Source of the DNA: a bacterium
Lineage (GTDB): Bacteria; Planctomycetota; Planctomycetia; Pirellulales; UBA1268
Length of the DNA: 37,785 nucleotides
Direction of reading: 5' to 3'
Assembly (NCBI GenBank): GCA_029978085.1
Contig: JAPOJV010000014.1
Span: forward strand, 1-37,785
The stretch's first letter is position 1. Every line of letters starts with the position of its first letter. Shown here piece after piece: positions 26,442 through 34,683 of the stretch. The position numbers were made by a program, and so were the translations under genes. The notes below the pieces were generated by a model. That model ran no database searches, had not been told where the DNA came from, and was given only the letters and a program-made list of their open reading frames with translations.

Positions 26442-27869
26442 ATGACGATGAAGGTCCGGGTTGGAGCGGTCGGAGGGCCGCTCCCCAACAGTTCCCGTAG
26501 CAACCGGCGAGTCACCGTGAACCGACGCACGACATTCCGCCTCGCGGCCAGCCTCGCGGCCGTGGTCTGGTGCGGCCCGCCGCTCACGACACGGGGCCAG
26601 GAGCCCCTGCCCCCGCTGGTGCTGGCGGAGGACGAGGGCGTGGTTTCCGGTGGGTCTTTCGTGCTGGAAGGACCGGTCGCCGACGCCCCGCTGCCCGCAC
26701 AGTCACTGCCCGCGCCCGCAGCGGTGCCAGGGAGCATTCTGTCCGACGTGCCGGTGGCCGCGCCGCCGGCAGAGCTCGTCGAGGTGTCACCGCGGGCGTC
26801 AGACGCCCTGCGGATCGACGACTTCGCGTTCGACGAGATGCCGTTCGAAGCCAGCTCCGGCCGGTGGTTCTGGAGCGGCGGCTGGTATGCCGGCGTCGAG
26901 TCGATGTGGATGGACCGCAGCCGCAACAACAACGAAGTGGTGGTGCAGGACGTCGATGTGGTGGCACCCGGTCGGCGCACGATCAACTATCAGGCCTACG
27001 GCCAGCCGTTCGACCTCGCGCCGGGGGCCAGGATCACGCTGGGACGGTCGCTCGGTCCTGACGACGTCGGCCGTGACCGGGCCCTCGAATGCATCTACTA
27101 CGGTGGGATGTCGTGGGCCGACAACGACGGCTGGAACGCGGAGCAGGACGGCGTGCTCGTCACGCCCCTCAATTACAACGCCCCAGGCTTCAACGGCGGC
27201 GATCGCTACACGACGTCGCTGAAGTCCGACTTCAACAGCTGGGAATTCAACTACAAGATTCGCCGTCGGCTCGGCCGCGACCAGATGATCATGTCACCGG
27301 GCGGCGACTGGACGCGTCACGCCGAGCGGGGCTTCCTGCCCGGGCTGATCGTGGGCGTGCGTCTCGCGCACATCAACGAGTTCTGGAACATGCAAAGCTC
27401 CCAGCTCAATCCGCCCCCCACGCCCCCGGCCGAGTTCGGGGGTGTCTACGACATCACCGCGACAAACTGGCTGCTCGGCATGAACTTTGGCAGCGAACTG
27501 ATCAGCCAGAACGAGTTCTTCTACTGGGGCCTCCGCGGCCGCGTGGCGCCGGCGATCAACTTCGCCAGCACGCACCAGCAGGGCACCGGCATCAACACCG
27601 ATCCCACGATCGAGCCACAGGGGGTCACCGACACCATGGAGAGCGGATCGCAGACGGGGGCCGGGTTCCTCGGCGACCTGACGATCCTGCTCGGCTGGAA
27701 CATCACGCCGAACTTCTCGCTTCAGGCCGGCTACGACTTCCTCTGGGTGGCCGGCATGGCCACGGCCACGCGGCAGTTCAGCCTCAATAACCGCCAGTTC
27801 GAGGACATCGACGCCGGCGGCCAGACCTTCTATCAGGGCCTGTCGTTCGGCTTCCTCGGCTCCTGGTGA
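26442..27869 (+). CDS. BBP7-family outer-membrane beta-barrel protein
   Basis: A 475-residue exported protein resembling the planctomycete BBP7 beta-barrel family. A signal peptide lies at about residues 26-52 (NRRTTFRLAASLAAVVWCGPPLTTRGQ). An Ala/Pro-rich linker is followed from residue about 145 by alternating strands rich in aromatics: WFWSGGWYAGVESMWMDR, GARITLGRS, SWEFNYKIRRRLG, LPGLIVGVRLAHINEFW, ITPNFSLQAGYDFLWVAG. It ends with a terminal strand, TFYQGLSFGFLGSW, whose final aromatic fits outer-membrane barrel assembly. The transported substrate is unknown. ATG 26442 is taken. GTG 26517, just before the signal peptide, is a real alternative. The last 37 bases overlap the 3' end of the convergent ketoacyl synthase-like gene. 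Confidence 0.85.
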   Translation: MTMKVRVGAVGGPLPNSSRSNRRVTVNRRTTFRLAASLAAVVWCGPPLTTRGQEPLPPLVLAEDEGVVSGGSFVLEGPVADAPLPAQSLPAPAAVPGSILSDVPVAAPPAELVEVSPRASDALRIDDFAFDEMPFEASSGRWFWSGGWYAGVESMWMDRSRNNNEVVVQDVDVVAPGRRTINYQAYGQPFDLAPGARITLGRSLGPDDVGRDRALECIYYGGMSWADNDGWNAEQDGVLVTPLNYNAPGFNGGDRYTTSLKSDFNSWEFNYKIRRRLGRDQMIMSPGGDWTRHAERGFLPGLIVGVRLAHINEFWNMQSSQLNPPPTPPAEFGGVYDITATNWLLGMNFGSELISQNEFFYWGLRGRVAPAINFASTHQQGTGINTDPTIEPQGVTDTMESGSQTGAGFLGDLTILLGWNITPNFSLQAGYDFLWVAGMATATRQFSLNNRQFEDIDAGGQTFYQGLSFGFLGSW

Positions 27870-29125
27870 CCGGCGATCACCACGGCCGCTGCCTGGCCGG
27901 TCGAACAAAGGTTGATCGCGACGGCGGTGGACGGCCTCCCGGCCAGTGGCTCGCCATGCACCACATTCACGGGGCAGGCTGGATCGGGATGCTCGTAGTT
28001 GAGCGTGGGTGGCACGAGCCCCCGCTCGAGCCCCAGCACGCTGGCAGCCAGTTCCACGGCGCCACCGCCGGCCCCCATGTGGCCGAAGGCCGACTTCGGC
28101 GCCGTCACCGGCACGTCGCCAAGCGCCGTCTGGATTGCCTGAGCCTCGATCCGATCCATGTCGATCGTGCCGACGCCATGGGCATTGACGTGGCCGACGT
28201 CGCCGGGAGCCAGGCCTGCCCCGCGGCAGGCCGCCGTGATCGCCTGCACGAGCGAATGCCCCGTCAGGCCGCGGCGCAGGGCCGGCTCGCAGCGTGAGGC
28301 TGTAGCCAGGATGCGGCCGCGAACGCGGGCCCCCCGTCGCTCGGCGTGCTCCCGTGATTCCAGCACGAGCACGGCGGCCCCCTCGCCGTTGACCATGCCG
28401 TCGCGGTCGCGGTCAAAGGGCCGCGCGGCCCGGCGGCAGTCGTCGGCCCGGTGGGAGAGCAGGGCGTCGCCGCGGGCGACGAGCGCGGTCGGGTGGAGCC
28501 GACAGCCAGTGCCACCGGCGAGCATCGCGTCGGCCCAGCCGCGCTGGATCATGCTCGCCGCCTCGGCGACGGCCAGCAGGCTCGACACGTCGCCCAGCAC
28601 GATCGAGTTGTTCGGCCCGCGGGCATCGTGGGCGATGGCGATGTGCGATGCCGTCATGTTGGGGAGATGCTTGAGCAGCCAGAGCGGGTGCACCTCCTCG
28701 TGGATCGCCTCGGCCCAGCGGGGAAAGTCGAAGCTGCCGCTGACGGCCGCCCGCCGATACGCCGTCTCCAGATCCTCGAGGTCCGCGTAGATCATGTCGC
28801 CGCCGAACACGACGCCGAACCGCTCCGGCGTCACGCCCCCCGCGGGGATCGCCGCGTCGGCGATCGCCAGATCGGCCGCCGCGAACCCCAGCTGGATCTC
28901 GCGGCTCATCACCTTCAGGCTCTTTCGCGGCCGCACGAAGAGCTTCGGCTCGAAGTCGGCGATCTGACCGCCGAACCTCACCTTCAGCGAACTGGCGTCG
29001 AACAGGCTGATGGGGCGGATGCCGCTCTCGCCGGCGGCGAGCGCCGCCCAGAAGGGTTCGACACCGATGCCGATCGGGCTGACGACCCCGACCCCGGTAA
29101 TGACGATGTCGCGCGGGCTCTCCAT
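27833..29125 (-). CDS. Ketoacyl synthase homologue with Asp in place of active Cys
   Basis: A 430-residue thiolase-fold protein of the FabF/KAS-II type. The N-terminal VITGVGVVSPIG, the middle LPNMTASHIAIAHDARGPN, and both catalytic His regions, VNAHGVGT (His316) and KSAFGHMGAGGGAVEL (Lys344, His349), are conserved. The nucleophile elbow, TACASG in active enzymes, reads LGDVSS. Aligning from GPN, Cys is replaced by Asp179. It therefore should not form an acyl-enzyme and may act like a chain-length factor, a decarboxylase-like protein or a scaffold. No partner synthase or acyl carrier protein gene is nearby. The ATG has AGGG seven bases upstream. The 3' end overlaps the convergent barrel gene by 37 bases. 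Confidence 0.88.
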   Translation of the reverse strand: MESPRDIVITGVGVVSPIGIGVEPFWAALAAGESGIRPISLFDASSLKVRFGGQIADFEPKLFVRPRKSLKVMSREIQLGFAAADLAIADAAIPAGGVTPERFGVVFGGDMIYADLEDLETAYRRAAVSGSFDFPRWAEAIHEEVHPLWLLKHLPNMTASHIAIAHDARGPNNSIVLGDVSSLLAVAEAASMIQRGWADAMLAGGTGCRLHPTALVARGDALLSHRADDCRRAARPFDRDRDGMVNGEGAAVLVLESREHAERRGARVRGRILATASRCEPALRRGLTGHSLVQAITAACRGAGLAPGDVGHVNAHGVGTIDMDRIEAQAIQTALGDVPVTAPKSAFGHMGAGGGAVELAASVLGLERGLVPPTLNYEHPDPACPVNVVHGEPLAGRPSTAVAINLCSTGQAAAVVIAGHQEPRKPNDRP

Positions 29126-29187
29126 ACGGAGACCCTAAACGACCGGGGCGAACCCTGAAAGTGGAGCCTCGTGAGAAACCGGAGCGA

Positions 29188-29763
29188 TCACCGGTGGGGC
29201 GGGTGCAGCCGCCGCCATTCGGCGGGCTCGGTCGGATGCGGCTCCGCCCAGAGTCCCAGCCGGCCGCGGCGGGCGGTCTCCTCGGCGGCCACGAGATTCT
29301 CGTCGGGGGCGAAGCCGCCGAAGACCCAGGCGGCCCCCTCGGCGACGAGTTCCTGGTTGAGATTCCGCTCGTCGATCCAGAGCGTGCCGAGCAGCCGGCC
29401 ATGCTGGTCGATCGCGTCTCCCTCCACCCGCACGGGTCGCCCCACCACCTTTGCCCGCAACCGCTCCCGCGACCAGTCGCCGTAGGGCTGGCCGAACTCG
29501 GGCGCGTCGATGCCCACGAGACGGATCTTGTGCGCCCGCCCCTCGGGATCGATGCAGGTGACCGTGTCGCCATCGTGCACGGCATCGACCCGCCAGGCGG
29601 GTCGACCGGCCGAGTCGTGCAGCGGGCACATCGGCACGACGACGGTCGCCGCCACCGACACCAGTGCGGCTGCCACTGCGTACCAGGGCCGCAGCCGCTT
29701 CGGCAGGCCACGGGGGGGCGGCGGCAGCCGGAAGGGCTTCCGGCCCCGGAAGGGGCTAGCCAA
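29188..29763 (-). CDS. Thermonuclease (SNase-like) family nuclease
   Basis: A 191-residue staphylococcal-nuclease-like protein. The OB-fold signatures are VDAVHDGDTVTC, IRLVGIDAPEFGQPYG (metal-site Asp, with the Arg just before), GRLLGTLWIDERNLNQELVAEGAAW and RRGRLGLW. A hydrophobic segment after a basic start (RPWYAVAAALVSVAATVVVPMC) indicates export or membrane anchoring. The start is uncertain. I use the TTG at 29763, which overlaps the stop of the upstream gene by eight bases. A longer frame from 29865 would run through that gene. Ca2+-dependent DNA/RNA cleavage is the family activity, but the substrate is unproven here. The ketoacyl synthase-like gene follows after 62 bases. Confidence 0.82.
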   Translation of the reverse strand: MASPFRGRKPFRLPPPPRGLPKRLRPWYAVAAALVSVAATVVVPMCPLHDSAGRPAWRVDAVHDGDTVTCIDPEGRAHKIRLVGIDAPEFGQPYGDWSRERLRAKVVGRPVRVEGDAIDQHGRLLGTLWIDERNLNQELVAEGAAWVFGGFAPDENLVAAEETARRGRLGLWAEPHPTEPAEWRRLHPPHR

Positions 29764-30043
29764 GTTCGTCGTCGTCGCTCGTGGCGTCACGCTCGTCGGC
29801 GTAGGGGTCGCGGATGCAGGCCGTCTCGGCGCACACATCCTCCCCGTCGTCGAGGTCGCAGACAAGCGAGAGGAGCGCGTTCTTCTCCGACTCGGAGATT
29901 TCGGCGAGGCGGAAGCTGCGGATGATCTCCGGCACCGGGTCGACGGTGGGCTCGCACACCTCCACGCTCACACGGCCGGTCATGATCTGCCCCCGCCGAC
30001 CGGCGAACCGTTCGCAGAGCGCCCGCAAGTTTTCGCGATCCAT
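29756..30043 (-). CDS. Cys- and acid-rich hypothetical protein
   Basis: A 95-residue protein I do not recognise. It has no membrane segment. Residues 1-30 are basic and helical (MDRENLRALCERFAGRRGQI). A middle strand reads MTGRVSVEVCEPTVDPVPEIIRSFRLAEISESEKN. The last third is strongly acidic, with five Cys in the protein (including VCDLDDGEDVCAETACIRD). AAGGA lies three bases before the ATG. It overlaps the start of the nuclease gene, so the two are likely co-translated, and it could be a nuclease partner or inhibitor, which is inference from position only. Confidence 0.6.
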   Translation of the reverse strand: MDRENLRALCERFAGRRGQIMTGRVSVEVCEPTVDPVPEIIRSFRLAEISESEKNALLSLVCDLDDGEDVCAETACIRDPYADERDATSDDDELG

Positions 30044-30253
30044 GGGTCCTTCCCGGATGTTCCGGGACCTCCATTGCCCCTGGGCCGGGGTGCCCTGCCG
30101 CCACGCAGGGCCTGCGCAGTCTGCCCCACGGCCGTTAGAGGGATGTACGGATCGCGTGAGAAAACGGTTCGGAACCAGCGTTCTTCCCGGGGCTTTCGGC
30201 GCTGCGGAGAGCGCGGGCGATGTCCTATTCTCGCCCGACTCGAGGGACAGACC

Positions 30254-30997
30254 GTGAGCCGACCGAGCGATCGACAGGCGGAAGCACGCCGCAACCTGGC
30301 CCACCGGCAACCGCGCCGGCCATCGGCGCGGACGATCGTGCGGGCGACGGCCGCGGCCTGTGGCCTCGGACATCTGGTCGGCGTCGGAAACAGACTGCCC
30401 GGCATGGTCATCGTCGGTGCGATGCGGGCCGGTACGACGTCGCTCTTCAGCTTTCTCGCCCGCCACCCCCAGGTGGCGGCCTCGTTCGGCAAGGAAGTGC
30501 ATTACTTCGACCTGCGATTCCACCGCGGGCCGGCCTGGTATCGATGCCAGTTCAGACGGCCCCGCACGGACACCCGCGGCGATGCCGTCGGCGTCGAGTC
30601 GAGCCCGTACTACATGTTCGACCCCCGGGTGCCCGGCCGAATGGCCGCTCTCATGCCCGACGTGAAGCTCGTGTTTCTGCTGCGCGACCCCGTGGAGCGG
30701 GCCTTTTCCCACTATCGGAAGAACTGCCGGGACGGCCGCGAACCGCTGTCATTCGCCGACGCCCTGGCCGCCGAGATGCTGGCCGAGTTGCTCACGTTCG
30801 CCGGACTCGAGCCGTGGGCCCCGCGACAGTTCAACCCGCTCAACGCAGGGCAGAACCTGATGCCGTTCGATCCGCGCGTCGACTCGCGCCTGGCGGCGAC
30901 GTTCATCCCGCACGAGCGGCAGTTGGCCGACCTCATCGGCTGGTGCCCATCGAGAACCGGCCGGGATACGGCATCCACACGGGCGGAGGCCGCATGA
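30254..30997 (+). CDS. Sulfotransferase, probably internally shortened
   Basis: A 247-residue PAPS-dependent sulfotransferase of the heparan-sulfate type. The 5'-phosphosulfate loop is VIVGAMRAGTTSL (52-64), and the 3'-phosphate element is LVFLLRDPVERAFSHYRKN (139-157). After residue about 178 the sequence passes directly to TFAGLEPWAPRQFNPLNAG and a typical end, SRLAATFIPHERQLADLIGW. The family normally has about 50-65 extra residues here, with a YAEQLERWL-like helix and the FPREQLLVL strand. The gap is in frame, so the gene is either a natural short form or carries a deletion. The GTG start has GAGGG seven bases upstream. Its stop overlaps the next ATG (ATGA). Confidence 0.82.
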   Translation: MSRPSDRQAEARRNLAHRQPRRPSARTIVRATAAACGLGHLVGVGNRLPGMVIVGAMRAGTTSLFSFLARHPQVAASFGKEVHYFDLRFHRGPAWYRCQFRRPRTDTRGDAVGVESSPYYMFDPRVPGRMAALMPDVKLVFLLRDPVERAFSHYRKNCRDGREPLSFADALAAEMLAELLTFAGLEPWAPRQFNPLNAGQNLMPFDPRVDSRLAATFIPHERQLADLIGWCPSRTGRDTASTRAEAA

Positions 30998-31794
30998 CGC
31001 CCTCGTCCATCCCGGCCATCGTGCTCACGTGCCAGAAGTACGTGCCGCTCGCCGAGCACATGATCGATCGCTACGCCGCGGTCTGGCCCGACCATCCGTT
31101 CGTGTTTCGTCTGCCCGATGGCGCAGCCGCCCGCACGATGGCACCGCGACATCCGGGCCGCGTGGAACTCGTGCCGACGGCCGAGGGGGAGGGTCGGGGC
31201 CGATTCCGGGCCGCGGTGCTGGGTCTCCTCGAGGGGCTCGCCGACGACACCTGGGTCTATTGGTGCATCGACGACAAATACGTGATGTGGCTTGACCGGC
31301 GGGCGGCCGACGGCGTCGTGCAGGCGGTGCGGAACGTGACCGATCCCGAGATCTGCGGGCTGTGCTTCGCCCGCACCCGCAAACTCTTCGATTCGGCACA
31401 CGTCTCACCGGAGCGGCTGCAGATCAGCAGGCAGACATTCCTCCGCCGCACGTCGTATGCCCAGATCTGGCTCCATCAGTTCCTGCGGGTGCGGGTGCTG
31501 CGGGATCTCTTCATGGGCTTCCCTGAAGTGATCGAGTCGGCCAAGGAGATGGATGCACTCCACCGCGCGAAAGCGCTGCCCACCGACCAGTGGCTCTACG
31601 TGCTCGACCACAACGCCGTGGTCTTCGGTGAGAGCACGAGCCGCGGCGTGCTCACGGCCAACTGCGCCGCCAGCCTCAGCCGCGGCCGGGGACTGCCGGC
31701 CGGCTTCTCGGTGAGCCGCCAACGGCTCGTGGTCGGGAAGAAACCGTCCTGGATTCAGCGGATGGCCCGCGCGCTCGGCGACATCGGCTCCTGA
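30994..31794 (+). CDS. Putative glycosyltransferase-like protein
   Basis: A 266-residue cytoplasmic protein with no signal peptide. It starts with a beta strand, IPAIVLTCQKYVPLAEHMIDRY, followed by pieces resembling a nucleotide-sugar-binding GT-A fold. WVYWCIDDKYVM could contain the DxD-like metal motif. The later part (FLRRTSYAQIWLHQFLRVRVLRDLF) is helical. I do not recognise a named family. The glycosyltransferase idea rests on the DD motif and its location between sulfotransferase genes. The ATG has GGAGG four bases upstream and overlaps the preceding stop by four bases. Its stop is five bases from the stop of the convergent sulfotransferase gene. Confidence 0.68.
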   Translation: MTPSSIPAIVLTCQKYVPLAEHMIDRYAAVWPDHPFVFRLPDGAAARTMAPRHPGRVELVPTAEGEGRGRFRAAVLGLLEGLADDTWVYWCIDDKYVMWLDRRAADGVVQAVRNVTDPEICGLCFARTRKLFDSAHVSPERLQISRQTFLRRTSYAQIWLHQFLRVRVLRDLFMGFPEVIESAKEMDALHRAKALPTDQWLYVLDHNAVVFGESTSRGVLTANCAASLSRGRGLPAGFSVSRQRLVVGKKPSWIQRMARALGDIGS

Positions 31795-31799
31795 ATCGT

Positions 31800-32528
31800 T
31801 CAGGTCCGCAGCTCGTCGAGCCGAGCCGCGATCGCCTCGGGGTTCGCTCCGCCCCAGAGGCGATGCCACATCCGCGCCAGCCGGTAGCCCATCGAACGCG
31901 TCGCCCGACTGCGGCGCATCCGCGGATCGCGGCGATCGACCAGCGGGCGATCCACGAACCGCTCCAGCCGGGCGAGCTCGGCAGGGTCAGTCATGAGCTT
32001 TGCGTAGTCGATCACGATGAACGGCTGTGTCGTCCGGTCGAGTGCCGAGAGAATGGCCGCGTTGGAGTCGCACCACCGCGGCAGACACTGCCGGAACACG
32101 GTCAGCCGGCGGCGGCCCGCCGTCGAGGCCTGGTAGTGGGCCCAGGCCTCCTCGGGGCGGCGAAAGACGGCGACGATCCGGTGCGGCGGCAGTTCACCCG
32201 CCCACAGGTCGTAGGTGAGACAGGTGCGTGGATCCTTGAACCCCCAGTCGGGATGCCGGGCCGAGCAGGCGGCGATGACGTCCCGCATGCGTGCCCGCTC
32301 GGCATCCCCGAACCGCCGCGTGTGGCCAACCGTCTCGAGGCTATAGGCCCCGGCCGACCCGAGGATCACGTGATTCACCTGCTTGGTCGATTCCCGCTCC
32401 CACTTGTTGCCCTCGTCGTAGCCGGCCTCGGAATGCACCGTGTCGACCATGTCGATGCCGGCATGGTGCAGCAGTTCCGACACGAGCGTGGTGCCCGATT
32501 TGTGCATCCCGAGCACGACGTGAATCAT
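31800..32528 (-). CDS. Sulfotransferase-like protein
   Basis: A 242-residue protein with the PAPS 5'-phosphosulfate loop right at the start (MIHVVLGMHKSGTTLVSELLHHAGI) and a second element, RIVAVFRRPEEAWAHYQAS, comparable to the 3'-phosphate site. WGFKDPRTCLTYDLW and PFIVIDYAKLMTDP are typical of bacterial sulfotransferases acting on glycans. The acceptor is unknown. The start ATG at 32528 is two bases after the upstream gene's stop, with GGAG nine bases before it. A GTG at 32543 is an alternative. The two genes are clearly one transcript. Confidence 0.82.
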   Translation of the reverse strand: MIHVVLGMHKSGTTLVSELLHHAGIDMVDTVHSEAGYDEGNKWERESTKQVNHVILGSAGAYSLETVGHTRRFGDAERARMRDVIAACSARHPDWGFKDPRTCLTYDLWAGELPPHRIVAVFRRPEEAWAHYQASTAGRRRLTVFRQCLPRWCDSNAAILSALDRTTQPFIVIDYAKLMTDPAELARLERFVDRPLVDRRDPRMRRSRATRSMGYRLARMWHRLWGGANPEAIAARLDELRT

Positions 32529-32530
32529 CG

Positions 32531-33370
32531 TCAGCGGCTCCACGTGGCGTCGATGCCGTTGGAATACACGTGGTCGCGGTTGTACCGCATGATCCGCGGG
32601 CAGAGCAGGGACGGCAGCAGCCAGTCACGCCGCATGAACCAGCGGTGGTCGTAGGTGATCGCAGCCTTCTCCGGCTGCCGCCGCATCCGGTTGCCTCGGA
32701 GCACGTGGCTTCGGGAGGAAGAGCGTTCCAGCATCGCCGGCTCGAAGGCGAGCCCGAGGAACTGGCAGATCTCCCGCATGATCGGCTCGGCTGCCAGGCA
32801 CAGTTCCTCGTAGCCCAGCTGAAACGTCGGCAACTGGCTGTCCCGCAGGAACTGCTCGACAGCCCGATTGTGCCGGTACCAATAGGCGAACGCGCCGAGC
32901 GGTGACAGCCGCCGCCGCCGCTGCCCCTCACCACGCTTGCGGACCGCGGCCTCCACTTCCGACGACGTAAAATTCCTCACGTCCTTGAGCAGAAACAACA
33001 CCCGCAGGTCGACGCCGACCTCGTCGCGGAGCAGCCTGAGCCAGGGGAGGTATTTCGAGGAATCGACCGGCATGACGTCGGGCCCGAAGACGGCCGCAAC
33101 GGTCTCGAACACGATTCGGTACCGGTGGGCGAGTGGCGCGTGGGGGTCGGCCTGGATTCGGCGGGCCACCTCGCTCCAGAGCGGGCACGACGCGGCATCC
33201 TGCCCACAGGAACAATCACCCGTGAACGACCGCCCGCCGTCGCTGGCCGAGGTGAGCACTGACGCCACCTCACCCAGTCCCACGAGCCGCGAATGCCCGC
33301 CGAGCACGAGGTCGAGCAGCGTCGATCCCGAATGCCCGAGACTCGCGATGAACACGACCGGATATGTCAT
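32531..33370 (-). CDS. Sulfotransferase-like protein
   Basis: A 279-residue sulfotransferase-family protein. The start VVFIASLGHSGSTLLDLVLGGHS is the PAPS-binding P-loop-like motif. VDSSKYLPWLRLL and LRVLFLLKDVRNFTSSEVEAA follow the family, with the 3'-phosphate-binding Arg/Ser. A small Cys-rich stretch, DCSCGQDAASCPLW, at about 52-65 could bind a metal or form disulfides and recurs in related proteins that I recall. The last third (GNRMRRQPEKAAITYDHRWF) is typical of the C-terminal part. The gene heads a two-gene minus-strand operon with the sulfotransferase-like gene downstream, and is divergent from a glycosyltransferase gene at 33558. Confidence 0.83.
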   Translation of the reverse strand: MTYPVVFIASLGHSGSTLLDLVLGGHSRLVGLGEVASVLTSASDGGRSFTGDCSCGQDAASCPLWSEVARRIQADPHAPLAHRYRIVFETVAAVFGPDVMPVDSSKYLPWLRLLRDEVGVDLRVLFLLKDVRNFTSSEVEAAVRKRGEGQRRRRLSPLGAFAYWYRHNRAVEQFLRDSQLPTFQLGYEELCLAAEPIMREICQFLGLAFEPAMLERSSSRSHVLRGNRMRRQPEKAAITYDHRWFMRRDWLLPSLLCPRIMRYNRDHVYSNGIDATWSR

Positions 33371-33557
33371 GGATCACTCGGAAGAAACAGGGCAAGCAGG
33401 GCAACCGGCGAGAGATACCAAAAGGTGGGCGACGGCGGCGAGAGCAATTGCCGGGGCGAAGGAGAACAGCGGGGCAAACCGCAGTTGTCCTCCACGCGGC
33501 GAGGCTGTAGCGTCCGCCACATATCGTCCTTTGCCCCGACGCTCCCGCGGTCGTGCC

Positions 33558-34676
33558 ATGCCTCCGCCCCAGCAGACTGCCGACGCCGAACGACCATTCG
33601 ACGTGATCACGGTGCCGGATTTCTCCGGCAAGGACGACACCGTGTTCGAGGCCCGCACGCTCGTGTTCCTCGCCAGTTGGCTGGAGAACGCGGCCACGAG
33701 CCGAGCCTATCCTTTGCACCTCGCCTGCATCGGTTCCCCGCCGGCGAGCGTCCGCCGGCTCGCCGCCCGCTGCAACGCCCGGATCACGATCCACGAGCCC
33801 CTGCGGCTCCGCCATGACCACCACGTGGGCAATAAGTTTCGCGGGCTGGAGATCGAGCCCGAGACCGACCGCTTCCTGCTGCTCGACGTCGACACAGCGA
33901 TCCTCTCCGACCTCGCGCCGCTCGCCACCTTCGGTGACTGCGTGGCGGCCTGCCCCGACGATGCACCAAATGTGACTGCGAAGGACTGGGCGACGATCTA
34001 CACCGCCTTCGATCTGCCGCTGCCACCGACGATTCAGCCGCTCGTGTGCGAGCTGGATCTGCCCCGCTATCCACGGCGGATGATGGGATACGAAGCCGGT
34101 GACGAGCAGATCGAGGCGATGCTCCCCTACTACAACGGCGGCGTCGTCTTCGCACCCTGGGCCTGCGGTCTGCGGGAGCGGTGGCAGGAGAACATCCTGC
34201 GGATCGCCTCGCTCTACGACGAGCGGCACGAGACGCGGAAGTGGATCCATCAGAGCGACCAGGCGGCACTGGCCGTCACGATCCAGATGCTGGCGTCTGA
34301 GGGCTGGGCCTTTCGCCGGCTGCCCGATGCATTCAATGCCCGCTGGCAGCACCTCTACGCCGGCCGGCCCGACCTGCGCGAGATCGCGGTCATGCACTGC
34401 TGCTGGAACTTTCTGTCGGCGATCAGCCCCGGTCCGGTCACGGCCGACACGATCGCCGCGGCCCTCGAGCGGTTCTTTCTGCACAAGGTGAAGCACCGGT
34501 TTCAGCGGCTCGTGTTCGGCGACCTCCTGCGGCTGCGGCCGTGGCAGGCGTGGCGCCGCTACCACGGCGGGATGTCACGGGCCGAGACGCTCTGCCGGCA
34601 ACTCGAGCAGGTGTGCCGCGAGCATCTCGCGAATCCAGAAGCGGATCGAAACACGCTGGTCGCTCGCGCCGCCTGA
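33558..34676 (+). CDS. Putative glycosyltransferase with DxD motif
   Basis: A 372-residue protein that looks like a GT-A-fold glycosyltransferase. The opening FDVITVPDFSGKDDTVFEARTLVFLASWL and the strand FLLLDVDTAILSDLAPL, with DVD as a DxD metal/nucleotide-sugar motif, support this, as does YNGGVVFAPW (a typical NGGVxxF element). The sugar is unknown. The ATG at 33558 is taken because the frame upstream is Arg/Pro-rich and shares sequence with the opposite gene's 5' end. A Shine-Dalgarno sequence is not obvious. The gap 33371-33557 must hold promoters for both divergent genes, but I cannot define them. Confidence 0.75.
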   Translation: MPPPQQTADAERPFDVITVPDFSGKDDTVFEARTLVFLASWLENAATSRAYPLHLACIGSPPASVRRLAARCNARITIHEPLRLRHDHHVGNKFRGLEIEPETDRFLLLDVDTAILSDLAPLATFGDCVAACPDDAPNVTAKDWATIYTAFDLPLPPTIQPLVCELDLPRYPRRMMGYEAGDEQIEAMLPYYNGGVVFAPWACGLRERWQENILRIASLYDERHETRKWIHQSDQAALAVTIQMLASEGWAFRRLPDAFNARWQHLYAGRPDLREIAVMHCCWNFLSAISPGPVTADTIAAALERFFLHKVKHRFQRLVFGDLLRLRPWQAWRRYHGGMSRAETLCRQLEQVCREHLANPEADRNTLVARAA

Positions 34677-34683
34677 CACCGGC

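Noticed and set aside
32937-33557. 207-residue N-terminal extension of the glycosyltransferase at 33558
   Set aside because: It is antisense to the sulfotransferase gene and has Ser/Arg/Pro-rich, non-fold-like composition.
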